A DNA stretch of 64,000 bases from Frondihabitans sp. PhB188 (lineage in GTDB: Bacteria > Actinomycetota > Actinomycetes > Actinomycetales > Microbacteriaceae): NCBI RefSeq assembly GCF_003752365.1, contig NZ_RJUO01000006.1, positions 62,001 through 126,000 on the forward strand, read 5' to 3'. The position numbers and the translations under genes are program-made. Shown here piece after piece: positions 17,041 to 26,246 of this stretch (positions within the stretch are counted from its first letter, which is position 1; each line of letters begins with the position of its first letter). The notes beneath the pieces were generated by a model, which was given only the letters and a program-made list of their open reading frames with translations, was not told where the DNA came from and did no database searches.

Positions 17041-18009
17041 TCAGTGGGAATGCGGGGTGTTGTTCCAGTCGGGGTCGATCGTATCGAGGGTGCGGAGCCG
17101 TTCGGTGCTGAGGCGGCCTTCCCGAAGCTGTGTGCGTTGGCGGTGCAACCAACGTCCGAGGTGTGTTCCGTCGGGTGTGGTGTACCGGATGGGCATTCGC
17201 GTGTGCCCGTGCGAGTTTTGGTACTGGCGCAGCAGGGAGGCGAGGAGAAGGAAATGCGCCCACTCGCGGGCTTCGCGACCGACCGTGTCAGTCACGGTCT
17301 TCAGCCGCCAGAGCACATCCAATTGTTCGAGCGCGTCGACACGGTCAGGGTCCAGCCGGCCGGCACGATATTCGGTGCGGCGCGTGTCGAGCCACCGGCC
17401 CAGCGGAAACCCGTCGCTCACCCACCATGCCGGGACCAGGCTGTCTCCGTGATCGTTGCGGTAGGCCGCAAGGGCGGAAAGACCCTGAGCCCATACGACG
17501 TCGGGTCCCGGTTTCGCGGTCCAGGAGAATCCGATCCCGTCGAGCTCGGGCCACAGCTGCACCGTGTGGTGGGAGTCGCGGGCGTACTGCGCTCGTCGGC
17601 TTTGCACCCACGTTCCCAATGCAAATCCGGCGGAGGTGACGAAGTCGGCCGGCACATTCACGTGGCCGTGATGCTGGGAAAAAACATCGATTTCTGCCAG
17701 AGCATCACGTCGGCGAGAGGCGATGCGCCATGTCACCCCCAGGGCTGTCAGGGCTTCTTCCCGCTCCGTGGCGAGAACGCCCTGCCTGTGCAGAGTCCTC
17801 TGCCGGTGCAGCCACGCACCTACAGCCTCACCAGAGGGCATTCGGCAGCTCCGGGGCGCGTCAGCGTGAACCCGCTCCCGGACGAACGTGTCGAGATGGC
17901 GATACATCGACCACCATTTCGCATCCAGATCCATGCCCGCATTCAACACCACCGTCGAACACCGTCTCCACGTGATGGCATCGCCGAAGACGGGCCCGCG
18001 TCGCCTCAC
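17041..18009 (-). CDS. helicase-associated (HA) repeat protein
   Basis: 322 residues, or 297 if the internal ATG at 17934 (MDLDAKWWSMYRHLD) is used. It consists of about four HA repeats with signatures GEAVGAWLHRQRTLHRQGVL, GFALGTWVQSRRAQYARD, GFPLGRWLDTRRTEYRAGRL and GTHLGRWLHRQRTQLREGRL, each followed by a short LxxLGxxW segment. HA domains occur at the ends of bacterial helicases and as stand-alone arrays and are thought to bind nucleic acid. No helicase domain is present here. Function unknown. Confidence 0.8.
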   Translation of the reverse strand: MRRRGPVFGDAITWRRCSTVVLNAGMDLDAKWWSMYRHLDTFVRERVHADAPRSCRMPSGEAVGAWLHRQRTLHRQGVLATEREEALTALGVTWRIASRRRDALAEIDVFSQHHGHVNVPADFVTSAGFALGTWVQSRRAQYARDSHHTVQLWPELDGIGFSWTAKPGPDVVWAQGLSALAAYRNDHGDSLVPAWWVSDGFPLGRWLDTRRTEYRAGRLDPDRVDALEQLDVLWRLKTVTDTVGREAREWAHFLLLASLLRQYQNSHGHTRMPIRYTTPDGTHLGRWLHRQRTQLREGRLSTERLRTLDTIDPDWNNTPHSH

Positions 18010-18337
18010 GGCGGAATACTATGACACGGGACGGCCCCTGTTCTGGGTGGGCTGGCCCTCTTGCCCATCGCGGCGCTGCCATAAAGACTGGACCCGCACC
18101 GGGTGGGGATCCGGTGCGCAGCATCAACGGTCCCGGGTGTGGCCTCCACGTGGGAGGGCACCGCGCGGGACGTCAACAGTACCCGTTCGGGCCGCCCGCT
18201 TCATCCTCGGAGCGGCACGGCCTGAATGGGTGTGTCCCGCCTGCGTTTCTCATCGAACGCTTCACCAGTGGGACACCGCTTGAGCGGCTCCCGGCATCAC
18301 TGCCGGGAGCCGCTTGGCGTTTCACCCATGGGTCCGG
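18010..18337. other. hairpin-rich intergenic region
   Basis: No gene supported. It contains CGCACCGG/CCGGTGCG and CCTCC/GGAGG inverted repeats around 18091-18165 and the terminator at 18283-18314. Confidence 0.4.
18283..18314 (-). terminator. terminator of the 86-aa gene
   Basis: AGCGGCTCCCGGCA and TGCCGGGAGCCGCT form a perfect 14-bp stem with a TCAC loop, 24 bp beyond the stop of the gene at 18338-18598. Confidence 0.7.
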
Positions 18338-18598
18338 TTACCGGATGTGCAGGTGTTGGCGGAGGGCTTTTTCCCACTTCACGGCGGAGGACTGTGCCCC
18401 GCCGGGAACCTCGACGGTGTAGTGACGGCCGTGAAACACCAGGCGGCCGTGGTTCACCCGGATTCCCCCGAGGCGTTCCACGACGTCCCAGCACCGGTCC
18501 GTGATGCACACGATCTCCAAGGCGCACGGCCCGAGCTGCACCTGTTTTGCGGTGCCGGGCGTCCCGGGCAATGCCATGTCCGAAATAGCGATCGTCAT
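18338..18598 (-). CDS. small hypothetical protein (86 aa)
   Basis: ATG 18598 is preceded by GAGGGAACA, a good binding site. The product reads MTIAISDMALPGTPGTAKQV, then LEIVCITDRCWDVVERLGGI and FHGRHYTVEVPGG. One face is rich in beta residues with a short basic tail. No family recognised. It sits downstream of, and on the same strand as, the MarR gene. Confidence 0.6.
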   Translation of the reverse strand: MTIAISDMALPGTPGTAKQVQLGPCALEIVCITDRCWDVVERLGGIRVNHGRLVFHGRHYTVEVPGGAQSSAVKWEKALRQHLHIR

Positions 18599-18717
18599 TG
18601 TTCCCTCAAAGCGTGCCGCGCGTGGACGCCACTGATGAAGAAGCTTCGGAGACGCGCAGGTAGGAGTTTGCCCGGTCAGGCTCGGGCGGAACTCAGGGAG
18701 GGGAATCTTGTGGCTCG

Positions 18718-19209
18718 TCAGGCCGCGGTGGCGGCGGTGTCGATTGCGGTGGCGGCGTGACGCAGGCAATCGATCAAGCCGGCATCGAACACGCAGGGAG
18801 AGTTCTTGACCACGTCCTCGATGGCCGAGTTATACAGGCCGAGGATGGCATCGTTCGTCTCCCGCCCAGCAGTGGTGACGGCAAGAAGCTGACTGCGCCG
18901 ATCGGTGGGGTGGACGCGCCGTTCCAGGTGACCGGACTTCTCGAGCCGATCCACCATCGCCGTGATGGCGCCTGTCGAGAGATCGAGCTCTCCCGAGAGA
19001 TGCTTCGGGGTGCAGTTTTCGGTGGTTCCGACGAGATAGATCGCGGTGAGCTCACCGGTAGAGAACCCAAGGTCGTGGGCGAGGCGGTGCCGGATCCGGC
19101 GGTGCGAGGCATCGATCTCCACGAGTGCGGTGGTCAGTGCCGTCACAGCAGCGGTGATGCCTGCCGGATCGGTAGGGGCGGGTTTCTGAGTTGTTGTGGG
19201 GGAGGTCAT
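18718..19209 (-). CDS. MarR-family regulator, left flank of the SipW module
   Basis: 163 residues. The DNA-binding part reads LGFSTGELTAIYLVGTTENC, then LSGELDLSTGAITAMVDRLE and KSGHLERRVHPTDRRSQLL. The segment from GAITAMVDRLEKSGHLERR onward is almost identical to that of the MarR gene at the right side of the SipW module (GSITAMVDRLEKSGHLERRP). It is divergent from the TasA-like gene with 244 bp between starts, so it is well placed to control the module. Confidence 0.85.
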   Translation of the reverse strand: MTSPTTTQKPAPTDPAGITAAVTALTTALVEIDASHRRIRHRLAHDLGFSTGELTAIYLVGTTENCTPKHLSGELDLSTGAITAMVDRLEKSGHLERRVHPTDRRSQLLAVTTAGRETNDAILGLYNSAIEDVVKNSPCVFDAGLIDCLRHAATAIDTAATAA

Positions 19210-19287
19210 CCATGGGCTCTCTGGGTCGGGTGGGCCATCCGTGGCCGCGACCTCAGGGTAAAGACGCGGTTCCGGTTCGGGGTAGAC

Positions 19288-19300
19288 CCCCTAAGAGGGG
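19288..19300. promoter_or_regulatory. CCCCT-N3-AGGGG palindrome between MarR and TasA-like genes
   Basis: Perfect 5+5 inverted repeat in the divergent region, about 80 bp from the MarR start and 155 bp from the TasA-like start. The same core (CCCCT-TACG-AGGGG) occurs at 52188 ahead of the Asp23 operon. Confidence 0.35.
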
Positions 19301-19453
19301 ACTTGGCTCTCCCATCAAACTAATTCACAATTGAGCTAACGCACCACAGAACCACCTGGGAAACGACTAACAAGACGCAAAAGTCAACCGATAGTCGAAC
19401 AGGTCACCTTCTACCACTACTTCGCGTTCCACCCACTTTCAGGAGTCCACCCC

Positions 19454-20101
19454 GTGTCGAACCTCACCCCTCTCAAGGTCAAGCGGATCCGTTTCGCCCC
19501 GATCGCCCTGGCAACCGGCGTCCTCGCCGCTGTGCTGCTGTCGGTCACGATGACGGGCACCCTGTCGGGTTTCGCCGCGCAGATCACCAACTCCACCAAC
19601 ACGGCCGCCACCGGCGCCCTGACCATGCAGGAGCAGAACTCCGGCGCCACGGTCACCTGCACCTCCACCGATGGCGGCTCGGTGTCGAACAACACCGCCA
19701 CCTGCGCCACGATCAATAAGTTCGGCGGATCGACCACGATGATCCCCGGCCAGACGGTCACCACCGCGATCACCATCAAGAACACCGGCACCGTCGCCGC
19801 GAGCACCTTCACCCTGACCCCCGGCGCCACCTGCGCCCAGTCGAACTCGGGTAGCGCCAACGGCACCGCCACCGACCTCTGTGCGAAGCTCTCCGTCGTG
19901 ATCACCAACACCACCGCCAACACGGTCGTCTACACGGGCACGCTCGCCGCTCTCGCCGGCTCGTCTACCTACACCCTCCCCGCTGTCGCCGCCGGAGGCA
20001 CCACCGGCTTCAGCTTCGCCGTGACCCTCGCTTCCTCCGCAGGGAACACCTACCAGGGCCTGCAGGCGTCGCTGCCCCTCGTCTGGAACTACGCCAGCTA
20101 A
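19454..20101 (+). CDS. TasA/camelysin-like secreted protein with SipW-type signal
   Basis: 215 residues. A basic N-terminus, a membrane helix (about 16-36) and directly after it GFAAQITNSTNTAATG. The rest is Thr/Asn/Gly-rich beta sequence with four cysteines (CTSTDGG, CATINKFGG, CAQSNSGS, LCAKLSV), a CARDB-like single-domain surface protein. This layout matches SipW-dependent matrix proteins such as TasA and CalY. The start GTG 19454 has CAGGAG upstream. The SipW peptidase follows 82 bp downstream, so this is its likely main substrate and possibly a fibre or matrix component. Confidence 0.75.
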   Translation: MSNLTPLKVKRIRFAPIALATGVLAAVLLSVTMTGTLSGFAAQITNSTNTAATGALTMQEQNSGATVTCTSTDGGSVSNNTATCATINKFGGSTTMIPGQTVTTAITIKNTGTVAASTFTLTPGATCAQSNSGSANGTATDLCAKLSVVITNTTANTVVYTGTLAALAGSSTYTLPAVAAGGTTGFSFAVTLASSAGNTYQGLQASLPLVWNYAS

Positions 20102-20183
20102 ACCTCAAGCACCCCCACCTCACGGGCAGGGGCTCCGCCGAATCGGAGCTCCTGCCCCACCTTCATGAAACGGGCTGATCACT

Positions 20184-21134
20184 GTGACGGACATTCGAGA
20201 CACCACCCCGAAAGACGCGACACCCGCGTCGACGGTGGTTCGTCCCGACGCGACGTCGGTCACGCTTCCGCCGCAGCCAATCAGCCTCGAGCAGATCACC
20301 CCGCGGCCTCGACGAAGCGTCTTAGTCACGGTTGTTTCTGCGTTGGTGGCCGTAGTCGCAACGACGTTGGTAGCTGCCGCGTTGCTGTTTCACTTCCACG
20401 GTGGGTCCTGGTTCATCGTCAAGACCCCGTCGATGGGAACGGCAGCCCCGGTCGGCAGCCTCGTTCTCACCACCCCCACCACCGTGGCGGACCTGCATGT
20501 CGGGGACGTGGTCGCCTTCCACCCGCCCACCGACACCGCGGAAACCTACACGCACCGGATCATCAAGATCAGCAAGGCCGGTCTCCTCACCACCCGAGGT
20601 GATATCAACGGGGCCACCGACCCGTGGCAGCTGAACGACCAGAACCTCGTCGGGAAAGCAACCACGATCCTTCCCGGGCTGGGCTGGCTGATTCGCGGCC
20701 TGCCGATCGTCCTCCTTGGCATCGTCATCGTGTTCCTCACCACCTCCCGAGTGACAAACGCCACCCGGAGAAGCGCCTACCGAATTTCCGGGATGTCTCT
20801 TGCGGTTTCCGTCGCCGCGTTCGTGTTAAAGCCATTCACCGGGGTTGTTGTGGAGCAAGTCACCACGACCGGCGGCCACCCCGGCGCCACCGTCGTCTCC
20901 ACCGGCCTTCTCCCCATCCGGGTCCAGGCGGTCCACGGCACCCACGCGGATCTCCTCACCGGGCAGGTCGGACACGTCACCGTTCCCGCGTCTGCGCATC
21001 AGGCGTTCTACAGCCTTTCCACCGGCCTGCACCTCGGGTTCTGGGGCTGGGTCATCCTCATCGGGGTGTGCTCCCTGCCATTGCTGTGGACGATGATCAT
21101 CGGACTCCCCGCACAAGAAGAGACCGCCGCGTGA
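20184..21134 (+). CDS. sipW: signal peptidase I, SipW (ER-type) family
   Basis: 316 residues. A membrane helix at about 46-70 precedes VKTPSMGTAAPVGSLVLT with nucleophile Ser83. The general base is His124 in YTHRII, in place of the Lys of ordinary bacterial signal peptidases. A Ser-His dyad marks SipW/ER-type enzymes. Further motifs are HVGDVVAFHPP and LLTTRGDING. Two more membrane segments and an extra outer domain (about 220-290) end with a last helix, so it is longer than Bacillus SipW. It should cleave the TasA-like and LamG proteins on either side. GTG 20184 is the start, and the stop overlaps the next start. Confidence 0.88.
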   Translation: MTDIRDTTPKDATPASTVVRPDATSVTLPPQPISLEQITPRPRRSVLVTVVSALVAVVATTLVAAALLFHFHGGSWFIVKTPSMGTAAPVGSLVLTTPTTVADLHVGDVVAFHPPTDTAETYTHRIIKISKAGLLTTRGDINGATDPWQLNDQNLVGKATTILPGLGWLIRGLPIVLLGIVIVFLTTSRVTNATRRSAYRISGMSLAVSVAAFVLKPFTGVVVEQVTTTGGHPGATVVSTGLLPIRVQAVHGTHADLLTGQVGHVTVPASAHQAFYSLSTGLHLGFWGWVILIGVCSLPLLWTMIIGLPAQEETAA

Positions 21135-22024
21135 CCGGCAGGCCCAGCCAGACCAACGGTCGTCGGGAACGCCCGTCCCGGGTCCGACTCGGGTTCTTGG
21201 TGGCCGGCGTCGCTGCGCTCACAGTGGCTGCAGTATGGGCCGTCTCGGGTGCGACTCCATTTGCGATCGCTGGGTTCACCGCGAAAATCAATAACGGCAC
21301 GAACACCGCCGCCACGGCCCCGTACTTTAAATGCTCGTCGGCGGAAGCTGCAGACACATCGGGTTCCCTGTTCCAGTACTACCTCAACGAAGCATCCGGA
21401 TCGACGACCGCGGTCGACAGCGACGGCAACTCGGCCAACGGCACCTACCAGGGCACCATGACCACCAGCACGACCACCCCGATTGCGTGCTCGAGAGATG
21501 TCGGCGGCGCCTACGTGCTCAACGGCAGCAGCAGCTTCGTCTCCACCCCGACCTCGTATGCGAACCCGACCACCTTCAGCGAAGAAGTGTGGTTCAAAAC
21601 CACCGTTGCAGGTGGCCTGCTGATCGGTTTCGGCAGCAACCAGGTGAGCTCTTCCGGTCAACACGACCGGCAGATCTACCTGAACACATCAGGGAAGCTC
21701 GTTTTCGGCACCTACAACTCAGCCGTTCAGGTCGTCACGTCACCGAAGGCGTATAACGACGGCTCCTGGCACCACGTCGCCTCGACCATGTCCGCCTCTA
21801 CCGGTATGCGCCTCTACGTCGATGGGGCCCTCGTGGCCTCCAACGCGAACTACACCGCCCCGGAGAACGCGACAGGGTATTTCCGGGTCGGCTACGACAC
21901 CATCTCCGGTTGGCCGGGCACTTCCAGCAACTACTACTTCACCGGACAGATGCGGTACGCCGCCGTCTACTCCACCGTCCTCACCGCACAGCAGATCAGC
22001 AACCACTACGCCGCCGGCCAATAA
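21131..22024 (+). CDS. secreted LamG-domain protein with SipW-type signal
   Basis: 297 residues from GTG 21131, which overlaps the SipW stop by four bases (GTGA). Residues 20-45 are a membrane helix, followed by GFTAKINNGTNTAATA, which is the same post-helix motif as in the TasA-like protein. Residues about 75-297 form a concanavalin-like/LamG beta-sandwich (YYLNEASGSTTAVDSDGNSA; SWHHVASTMSASTGMRLYVD; YFTGQMRYAAVYSTVLTAQQ). It probably binds glycans and may anchor or decorate the TasA-like fibre. Confidence 0.85.
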   Translation: MTGRPSQTNGRRERPSRVRLGFLVAGVAALTVAAVWAVSGATPFAIAGFTAKINNGTNTAATAPYFKCSSAEAADTSGSLFQYYLNEASGSTTAVDSDGNSANGTYQGTMTTSTTTPIACSRDVGGAYVLNGSSSFVSTPTSYANPTTFSEEVWFKTTVAGGLLIGFGSNQVSSSGQHDRQIYLNTSGKLVFGTYNSAVQVVTSPKAYNDGSWHHVASTMSASTGMRLYVDGALVASNANYTAPENATGYFRVGYDTISGWPGTSSNYYFTGQMRYAAVYSTVLTAQQISNHYAAGQ

Positions 22025-22067
22025 CCACAACCCCACCCCCGGCGGCACACCGGATCAGGACCCCACC

Positions 22068-22547
22068 ATGGACACAACTTCTGCCCGCACCCCGGTCGAC
22101 GTCGACGAAGCAGACCTTCTCGACCTCCTCGGCGCCTATCAACACCTCCAGGCACAAAATTTGCGCATGAGCACACACCTATCTACTGAGCTGGAGCTCG
22201 GGCCCACGGATTTGCGGGTGCTGCTGTATCTGTTCCGCACCGACAACGTCTCCCCACGGGACCTCGCGACTCTTCTCGAGCACACCACCGGATCGATTAC
22301 CGCGATGGTTGATCGGCTCGAAAAGTCCGGGCACCTCGAACGCCGACCCCACCCCACGGACCGACGCAGCCAACTACTGCACCTCACCGACGCCGGAACG
22401 GATGCTGTGCACCACGTCAGGGACGTGTACCAGACCGCATTCGACGGGGTGTTCACCGGACCGGCCCTCCGCACCGCCTCGAAAACCCTCCGCACCCTCG
22501 GGGACGCCCTCATTCCGCACCTCCCTGAAGTAGAGCCGCGCAACTAA
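22068..22547 (+). CDS. MarR-family regulator, right flank of the SipW module
   Basis: 159 residues. The wing region reads LELGPTDLRVLLYLFRTDNV, then DLATLLEHTTGSITAMVDRL and EKSGHLERRPHPTDRRSQLL. It is very similar to the MarR at 18718-19209. ATG 22068 follows CAGGA. It is in line with the SipW operon (43 bp gap) and probably the last gene of it. Two near-identical MarR proteins bracketing one operon suggests cross-regulation or heterodimers. Confidence 0.85.
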   Translation: MDTTSARTPVDVDEADLLDLLGAYQHLQAQNLRMSTHLSTELELGPTDLRVLLYLFRTDNVSPRDLATLLEHTTGSITAMVDRLEKSGHLERRPHPTDRRSQLLHLTDAGTDAVHHVRDVYQTAFDGVFTGPALRTASKTLRTLGDALIPHLPEVEPRN

Positions 22548-22708
22548 CCCAGAGGGCGCAGCCGGCATTGACAAGGTCCCCGATTATTGCGAAAGGGTGC
22601 CCTCGGGCCGACCCTCGGGGTCGGGGCCTGCCCACGAGAAGTCAAAATATTGCAGGATGCAACAGTGCTCCGAGCGCCCGCGGCGTCGCACGGAACTGGT
22701 GGTCCGGG

Positions 22709-22853
22709 GAGTGCGGGGTCTCCTGCCCGGGCGGGAGACCCCGCGGCTGTTCCGCGGAAGAGACCGGATCAGTGGAGTCTCCGGGTCGAGCCGTGTGTCG
22801 GAGGTACCACCCCTGACACGACATCAAGCCTACGGCTGATTAGGCTCTACTGA
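22709..22853 (+). repeat. structured repeat element, copy 1
   Basis: About 120-145 bp that recurs at 43127-43255 in the same orientation. Stems in order: GCGGGGTCTCC/GGAGACCCCGC, CCGCGG/CCGCGG, a GACC-GGA/TCCGGGTC pairing, GTGTC/GACAC enclosing GGT/ACC, and AGCCTA/TAGGCT. It lies between the convergent MarR and GDSL-GAF genes and reaches into the last codons of the latter. It could be a noncoding RNA, a REP-like element or a large bidirectional terminator. Confidence 0.65.
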
Positions 22854-24061
22854 TCCGACGGTTGCGGGGTCGTTTCGTAACGACGGAGCTCAGTTTCGGC
22901 TTGCACAGCAATCATTTTCAGGGCCTCCATCGACACTGCGGTGTCCGGTCGGGGCGTGGAGTTGAAGAGGCAGAACGTGCCGATGGTTTCTCCGGTAGTG
23001 GAGGTGAGGGGGTGGCCGGCGTAAAAGTCCATCCCGGTGATGTCGATGAATGCGTTCCCTCTGAAGCGGGGATCTTTTTGTGCGTCGGGAACGACAAGGG
23101 GTGCTCGTTGTTGAACGACGGTGTTGCAGTACACCAGCTCCGCCGGAGCCGACTTCGGGAGCACGGCGGTGTTCACGGCGAACCACACCCGATCTCCGTC
23201 GATCAACGAGACACCGGCAAGGTCCACGGAGAAGGTGTTCTGGGCGAGGGCGGCGAGGCGTTGCAGTTCATCAGACCCGCCCCGGGCGGCCTGGTCGATG
23301 AGAGTCTTCGCACCGGACCAGGCGTGTGTCGTTTCCGGCAGGGGTGTGCGTGGTGCCGGGTCGGTGCCGCGGCCAAGGTCCAGTGCCGGGGCAAGGTGCG
23401 TGGCAATGCTGTTGGCCCATGCCTTGTACACGCACGAGGAGCCGAGGGGCATCTCCGGGTCCATGGTCGGTTCCGGGAGGCGGAAGAAGGTGACTGCGGA
23501 GAAGTCGTCGGTGATGTCTTCGAGGATTTTGTTCATCCGGCCCGCATGGAACTCGGCCACGTTCCCCAGCGCTTTGTTGAACGGTGTAACGGAGCGTACG
23601 GGTTGCGTTCCGGCGACAATCATTCGGGCGCCGGGTTTGATTCCGGAAGACAGGAACTCTAACAACGCCCGGTACTGCTGCGCCCAGGCCTTGAGCGGTG
23701 TCAGTCGCACGGCGTCGTTCATCCCGAGAACAAGCACGACCGCGTCGTACTGGGTTAGGTCATGGGTGCCAATCCACGCCCGGGTAGAAGCCACCGTCAT
23801 GGTTTCGTCGCCGATGTAATGCACCGAACACGGGCGCCCGGTTTCGGCATGGGTTTCATGGGCGAGGTGACCCGTGATCGAGATCTGGTGGGTGAGGACA
23901 CCCCACCCGTGCAGCGGCCCGTTACCGACCAAGAGAACATTGTCAGCGTCGGGCTGGGTGGCACGGACCGTTGGGTCATCCAACGGTTTCGGCGACGAAC
24001 CACCAGCCCTCATTTCCGTGGCATACCAGGCTTTCATCACTGGTCGCAGCAACTCATACAT
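22847..24061 (-). CDS. SGNH/GDSL-like hydrolase domain fused to GAF domain
   Basis: 404 residues from ATG 24061, which has AGGGGAT upstream. Residues about 35-240 are an SGNH/GDSL-like fold: VLLVGNGPLHGWG (block I), VLVLGMNDAVRLTPL (the N-containing block III). The block I position where family members carry the nucleophile Ser is Asn here, and no DxxH block is obvious, so activity is doubtful. Residues about 265-400 are a GAF domain (LAALAQNTFSVDLAGVSLID; FYAGHPLTSTTGETIGTFCL). It may be a sensor with a degenerate hydrolase. Confidence 0.75.
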   Translation of the reverse strand: MYELLRPVMKAWYATEMRAGGSSPKPLDDPTVRATQPDADNVLLVGNGPLHGWGVLTHQISITGHLAHETHAETGRPCSVHYIGDETMTVASTRAWIGTHDLTQYDAVVLVLGMNDAVRLTPLKAWAQQYRALLEFLSSGIKPGARMIVAGTQPVRSVTPFNKALGNVAEFHAGRMNKILEDITDDFSAVTFFRLPEPTMDPEMPLGSSCVYKAWANSIATHLAPALDLGRGTDPAPRTPLPETTHAWSGAKTLIDQAARGGSDELQRLAALAQNTFSVDLAGVSLIDGDRVWFAVNTAVLPKSAPAELVYCNTVVQQRAPLVVPDAQKDPRFRGNAFIDITGMDFYAGHPLTSTTGETIGTFCLFNSTPRPDTAVSMEALKMIAVQAETELRRYETTPQPSDQ

Positions 24062-24585
24062 GAACAAATCCCCTCGTGCGGCTCCGGCCTGGGCGGTGCT
24101 CACACGGCGGCGCCGACCGACAGGCCATCTACCCAGTCTCACGAGGATCCTCCACCGCGGGCACCCCCAAAACGCGCGCGCAAGCCCGGACTCCGCGACC
24201 GCCAAGCTGACGGCGTATGCCGGTCAGAAGGTGCTGGCGAAGACGTCGGTGCAAGCCCCATCAAGGCCGATGGCCTCTGCTTCCTTGAATCCGCACATGC
24301 GAGGGTCACCCCACCTTGGTCCAACCTCGCGAACTGCGAAACAGGATTCGGTCCACTCGGCTGCCACGTCCCCAGGCGGGAGGGAAAAGAGAATGACGCC
24401 GATTTCAACAGCAGAGGTCCTCGCAGTCACTCGGGGCCCTTTACTTTGTCATCTGACGAAGACGGTATCGACGCTTGTCCTCGGAAGTGACGGCGTCCCC
24501 GATGGCCGGTCCGGTTCTGCGAAACGGCGCAGGTAACGAGGCGCTTGATGCAAGCTTCCCTGGGGGAAGCGGTTCGTCCACGTGC
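24062..24585. other. intergenic stretch, no gene supported
   Basis: Open frames on both strands lack start signals and recognisable content. Nothing further seen. Confidence 0.4.
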
Positions 24586-26246
24586 TTATATGCCGCTGCG
24601 GCAGAACCGTGACGCTGGGCGGGCAAGGGCGGCGACGGCTAACAGGAGGGCTGCCGCGAAGAGTGCGACGATCGCGGTGGTTCCTGCGGCGGGGATGGGT
24701 GCCCATGCGGTGATGTGGGGGAGTGCGCGTAGGGGGTTTGACCAGCGCCCTTCGCCGAATGCGTAGCTGATCCCGCGGCCGAGGCTTGCAAGCGTGTAAA
24801 GAATGCCGAACGCTGCGACGAGCACGAGGACGACTAGGTCTCCCCGGTCGGTTCCGGCTTCGCGGGAGGTGAGCGCCGAGATGCGGCGCCCGATGAGCCT
24901 CGCGAGGGCAGCGACTCCAAGAACGGAGATGACGAGCAGCGGCACGATCCAGGAGTACAGGTAGCGGCCTTGGATGCCGGCTGCTTGCCCGGTGTGCGAC
25001 GTCAGTTTCTAGACCTCGTCGAGGAGGATGACGAAGGTCAGCCGGCCGGGAGGAGCAGCAGGGCGACGTCGGAGCGCCGGACGCCGACGGCCGGCGAGAG
25101 AAGGAGCGTCAGCGCAAAAGTCCCAAGGAGTGTGACCGAGAGCACGGCGGGCACCCAGAGGGGGAAGGCGTTGAGGCCGTATTTGATGGACAGCATCGAC
25201 CAGAACCGGGTGGGGAAGACCTCAAGGAATTGTTCTTTCACCAAAGCGACCGTCGCGTTCGAGCTGAGGGGTGTGTCGAGCGAGCTGTGGTGACCGGCTG
25301 GTTGGACTGCGCCGTAGATGAGGTAGTTTCTGACCCACCACCATCCCCCTAGCGCGGACGCGCAGACGAACAGCGCGAGCGCCGTCGCACCCCGTCTGAT
25401 CGATCGGGTCCGGACAGTGCTCACGACGTAGATCAGGCAGACGACCGCGAACAGCGGCAGCGACCAGGCCTTCGTCAGGAGAGCAACAGCAGAGACCAGT
25501 CCCATCCACAGCGCGGTGCGTTTGCGGAGGTCGCCGGTGAGGACGAGTGCGGTTCCGAGGGCGAGCCATGCGCCGGCCGCGTTGAGGAGGTTGTCGTTGT
25601 TGACGGCGCCCCCGCCGACCGCTAACTGGGGCACGGCCAGCAGGGAAAACGCCGCGGCGGAGGTGAGCTTTGGGCCGGCGCCGAGCCGGCGGGCGAGCGC
25701 GGCCGCGAGGAGGGGTAAGGGTGCCATCAGGATCACGGACACGATTCGGAAGACCCAGACCTCGAGATCCCACGACATCCAGCCCGGCAGGATCGAGGCG
25801 ATGGAGCCGAGCAGGATGTAGTAGAGCGGTGGGTGCTGGCCGGCCTTGTCGATCTTGGGCACGGTGCCGGACCCGAGTTCGTCGAAAGTGGGTCGCTCGG
25901 GTCGTGCCGTGGCATTGTCGACGCTCAGCGACGGCCGGATCACGATGGGTGGCGTGGAGGTGCGGAGGCCGCTGATCTCGAGCGACTCGACGACCGAGTC
26001 TTGAAGGCGGAGTTCCTTGAACCCTGGCCATTCGTGGTCTTCTTCCCACGACAGCACGGCCGACACGTGGTCGTACTCGTCAGCCGGGCGGTAGGTGGGC
26101 ATGGCCACGGTCCAGAGCGTCATCGTCATGACGAACAGGCCGACGGCTGCCCAGACGGCGAAGGGCATACGACGAAGAAGCGGTGCCGGAACGCCGGTGT
26201 GCTCGGGGCGGGAACGGCGGGTCGGATCGGTCACTGCGCGGTGCAT
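24586..26246 (-). pseudogene. DUF2142-type multi-spanning membrane protein, disrupted
   Basis: The first 402 codons from ATG 26246 are intact: a first helix, an outer loop with YRPADEYDHVSAVLSWEEDH, the motif GQHPPLYYILLGSI and many helices, typical of DUF2142 polyprenol-linked glycosyltransferase-like proteins. The frame ends at TGA 25038. It resumes in another frame (LTFVILLDEV, then TAG at 25009-25011, then KLTSHTGQAAGIQGRYLYSW) and runs to 24586. A frameshift and a nonsense codon within 40 bp indicate a true pseudogene or a bad assembly spot. Confidence 0.7.

Noticed and set aside
16945-18024. 359-codon plus-strand frame
   Set aside because: Antisense to the helicase-associated-repeat gene, which has four clear repeats.
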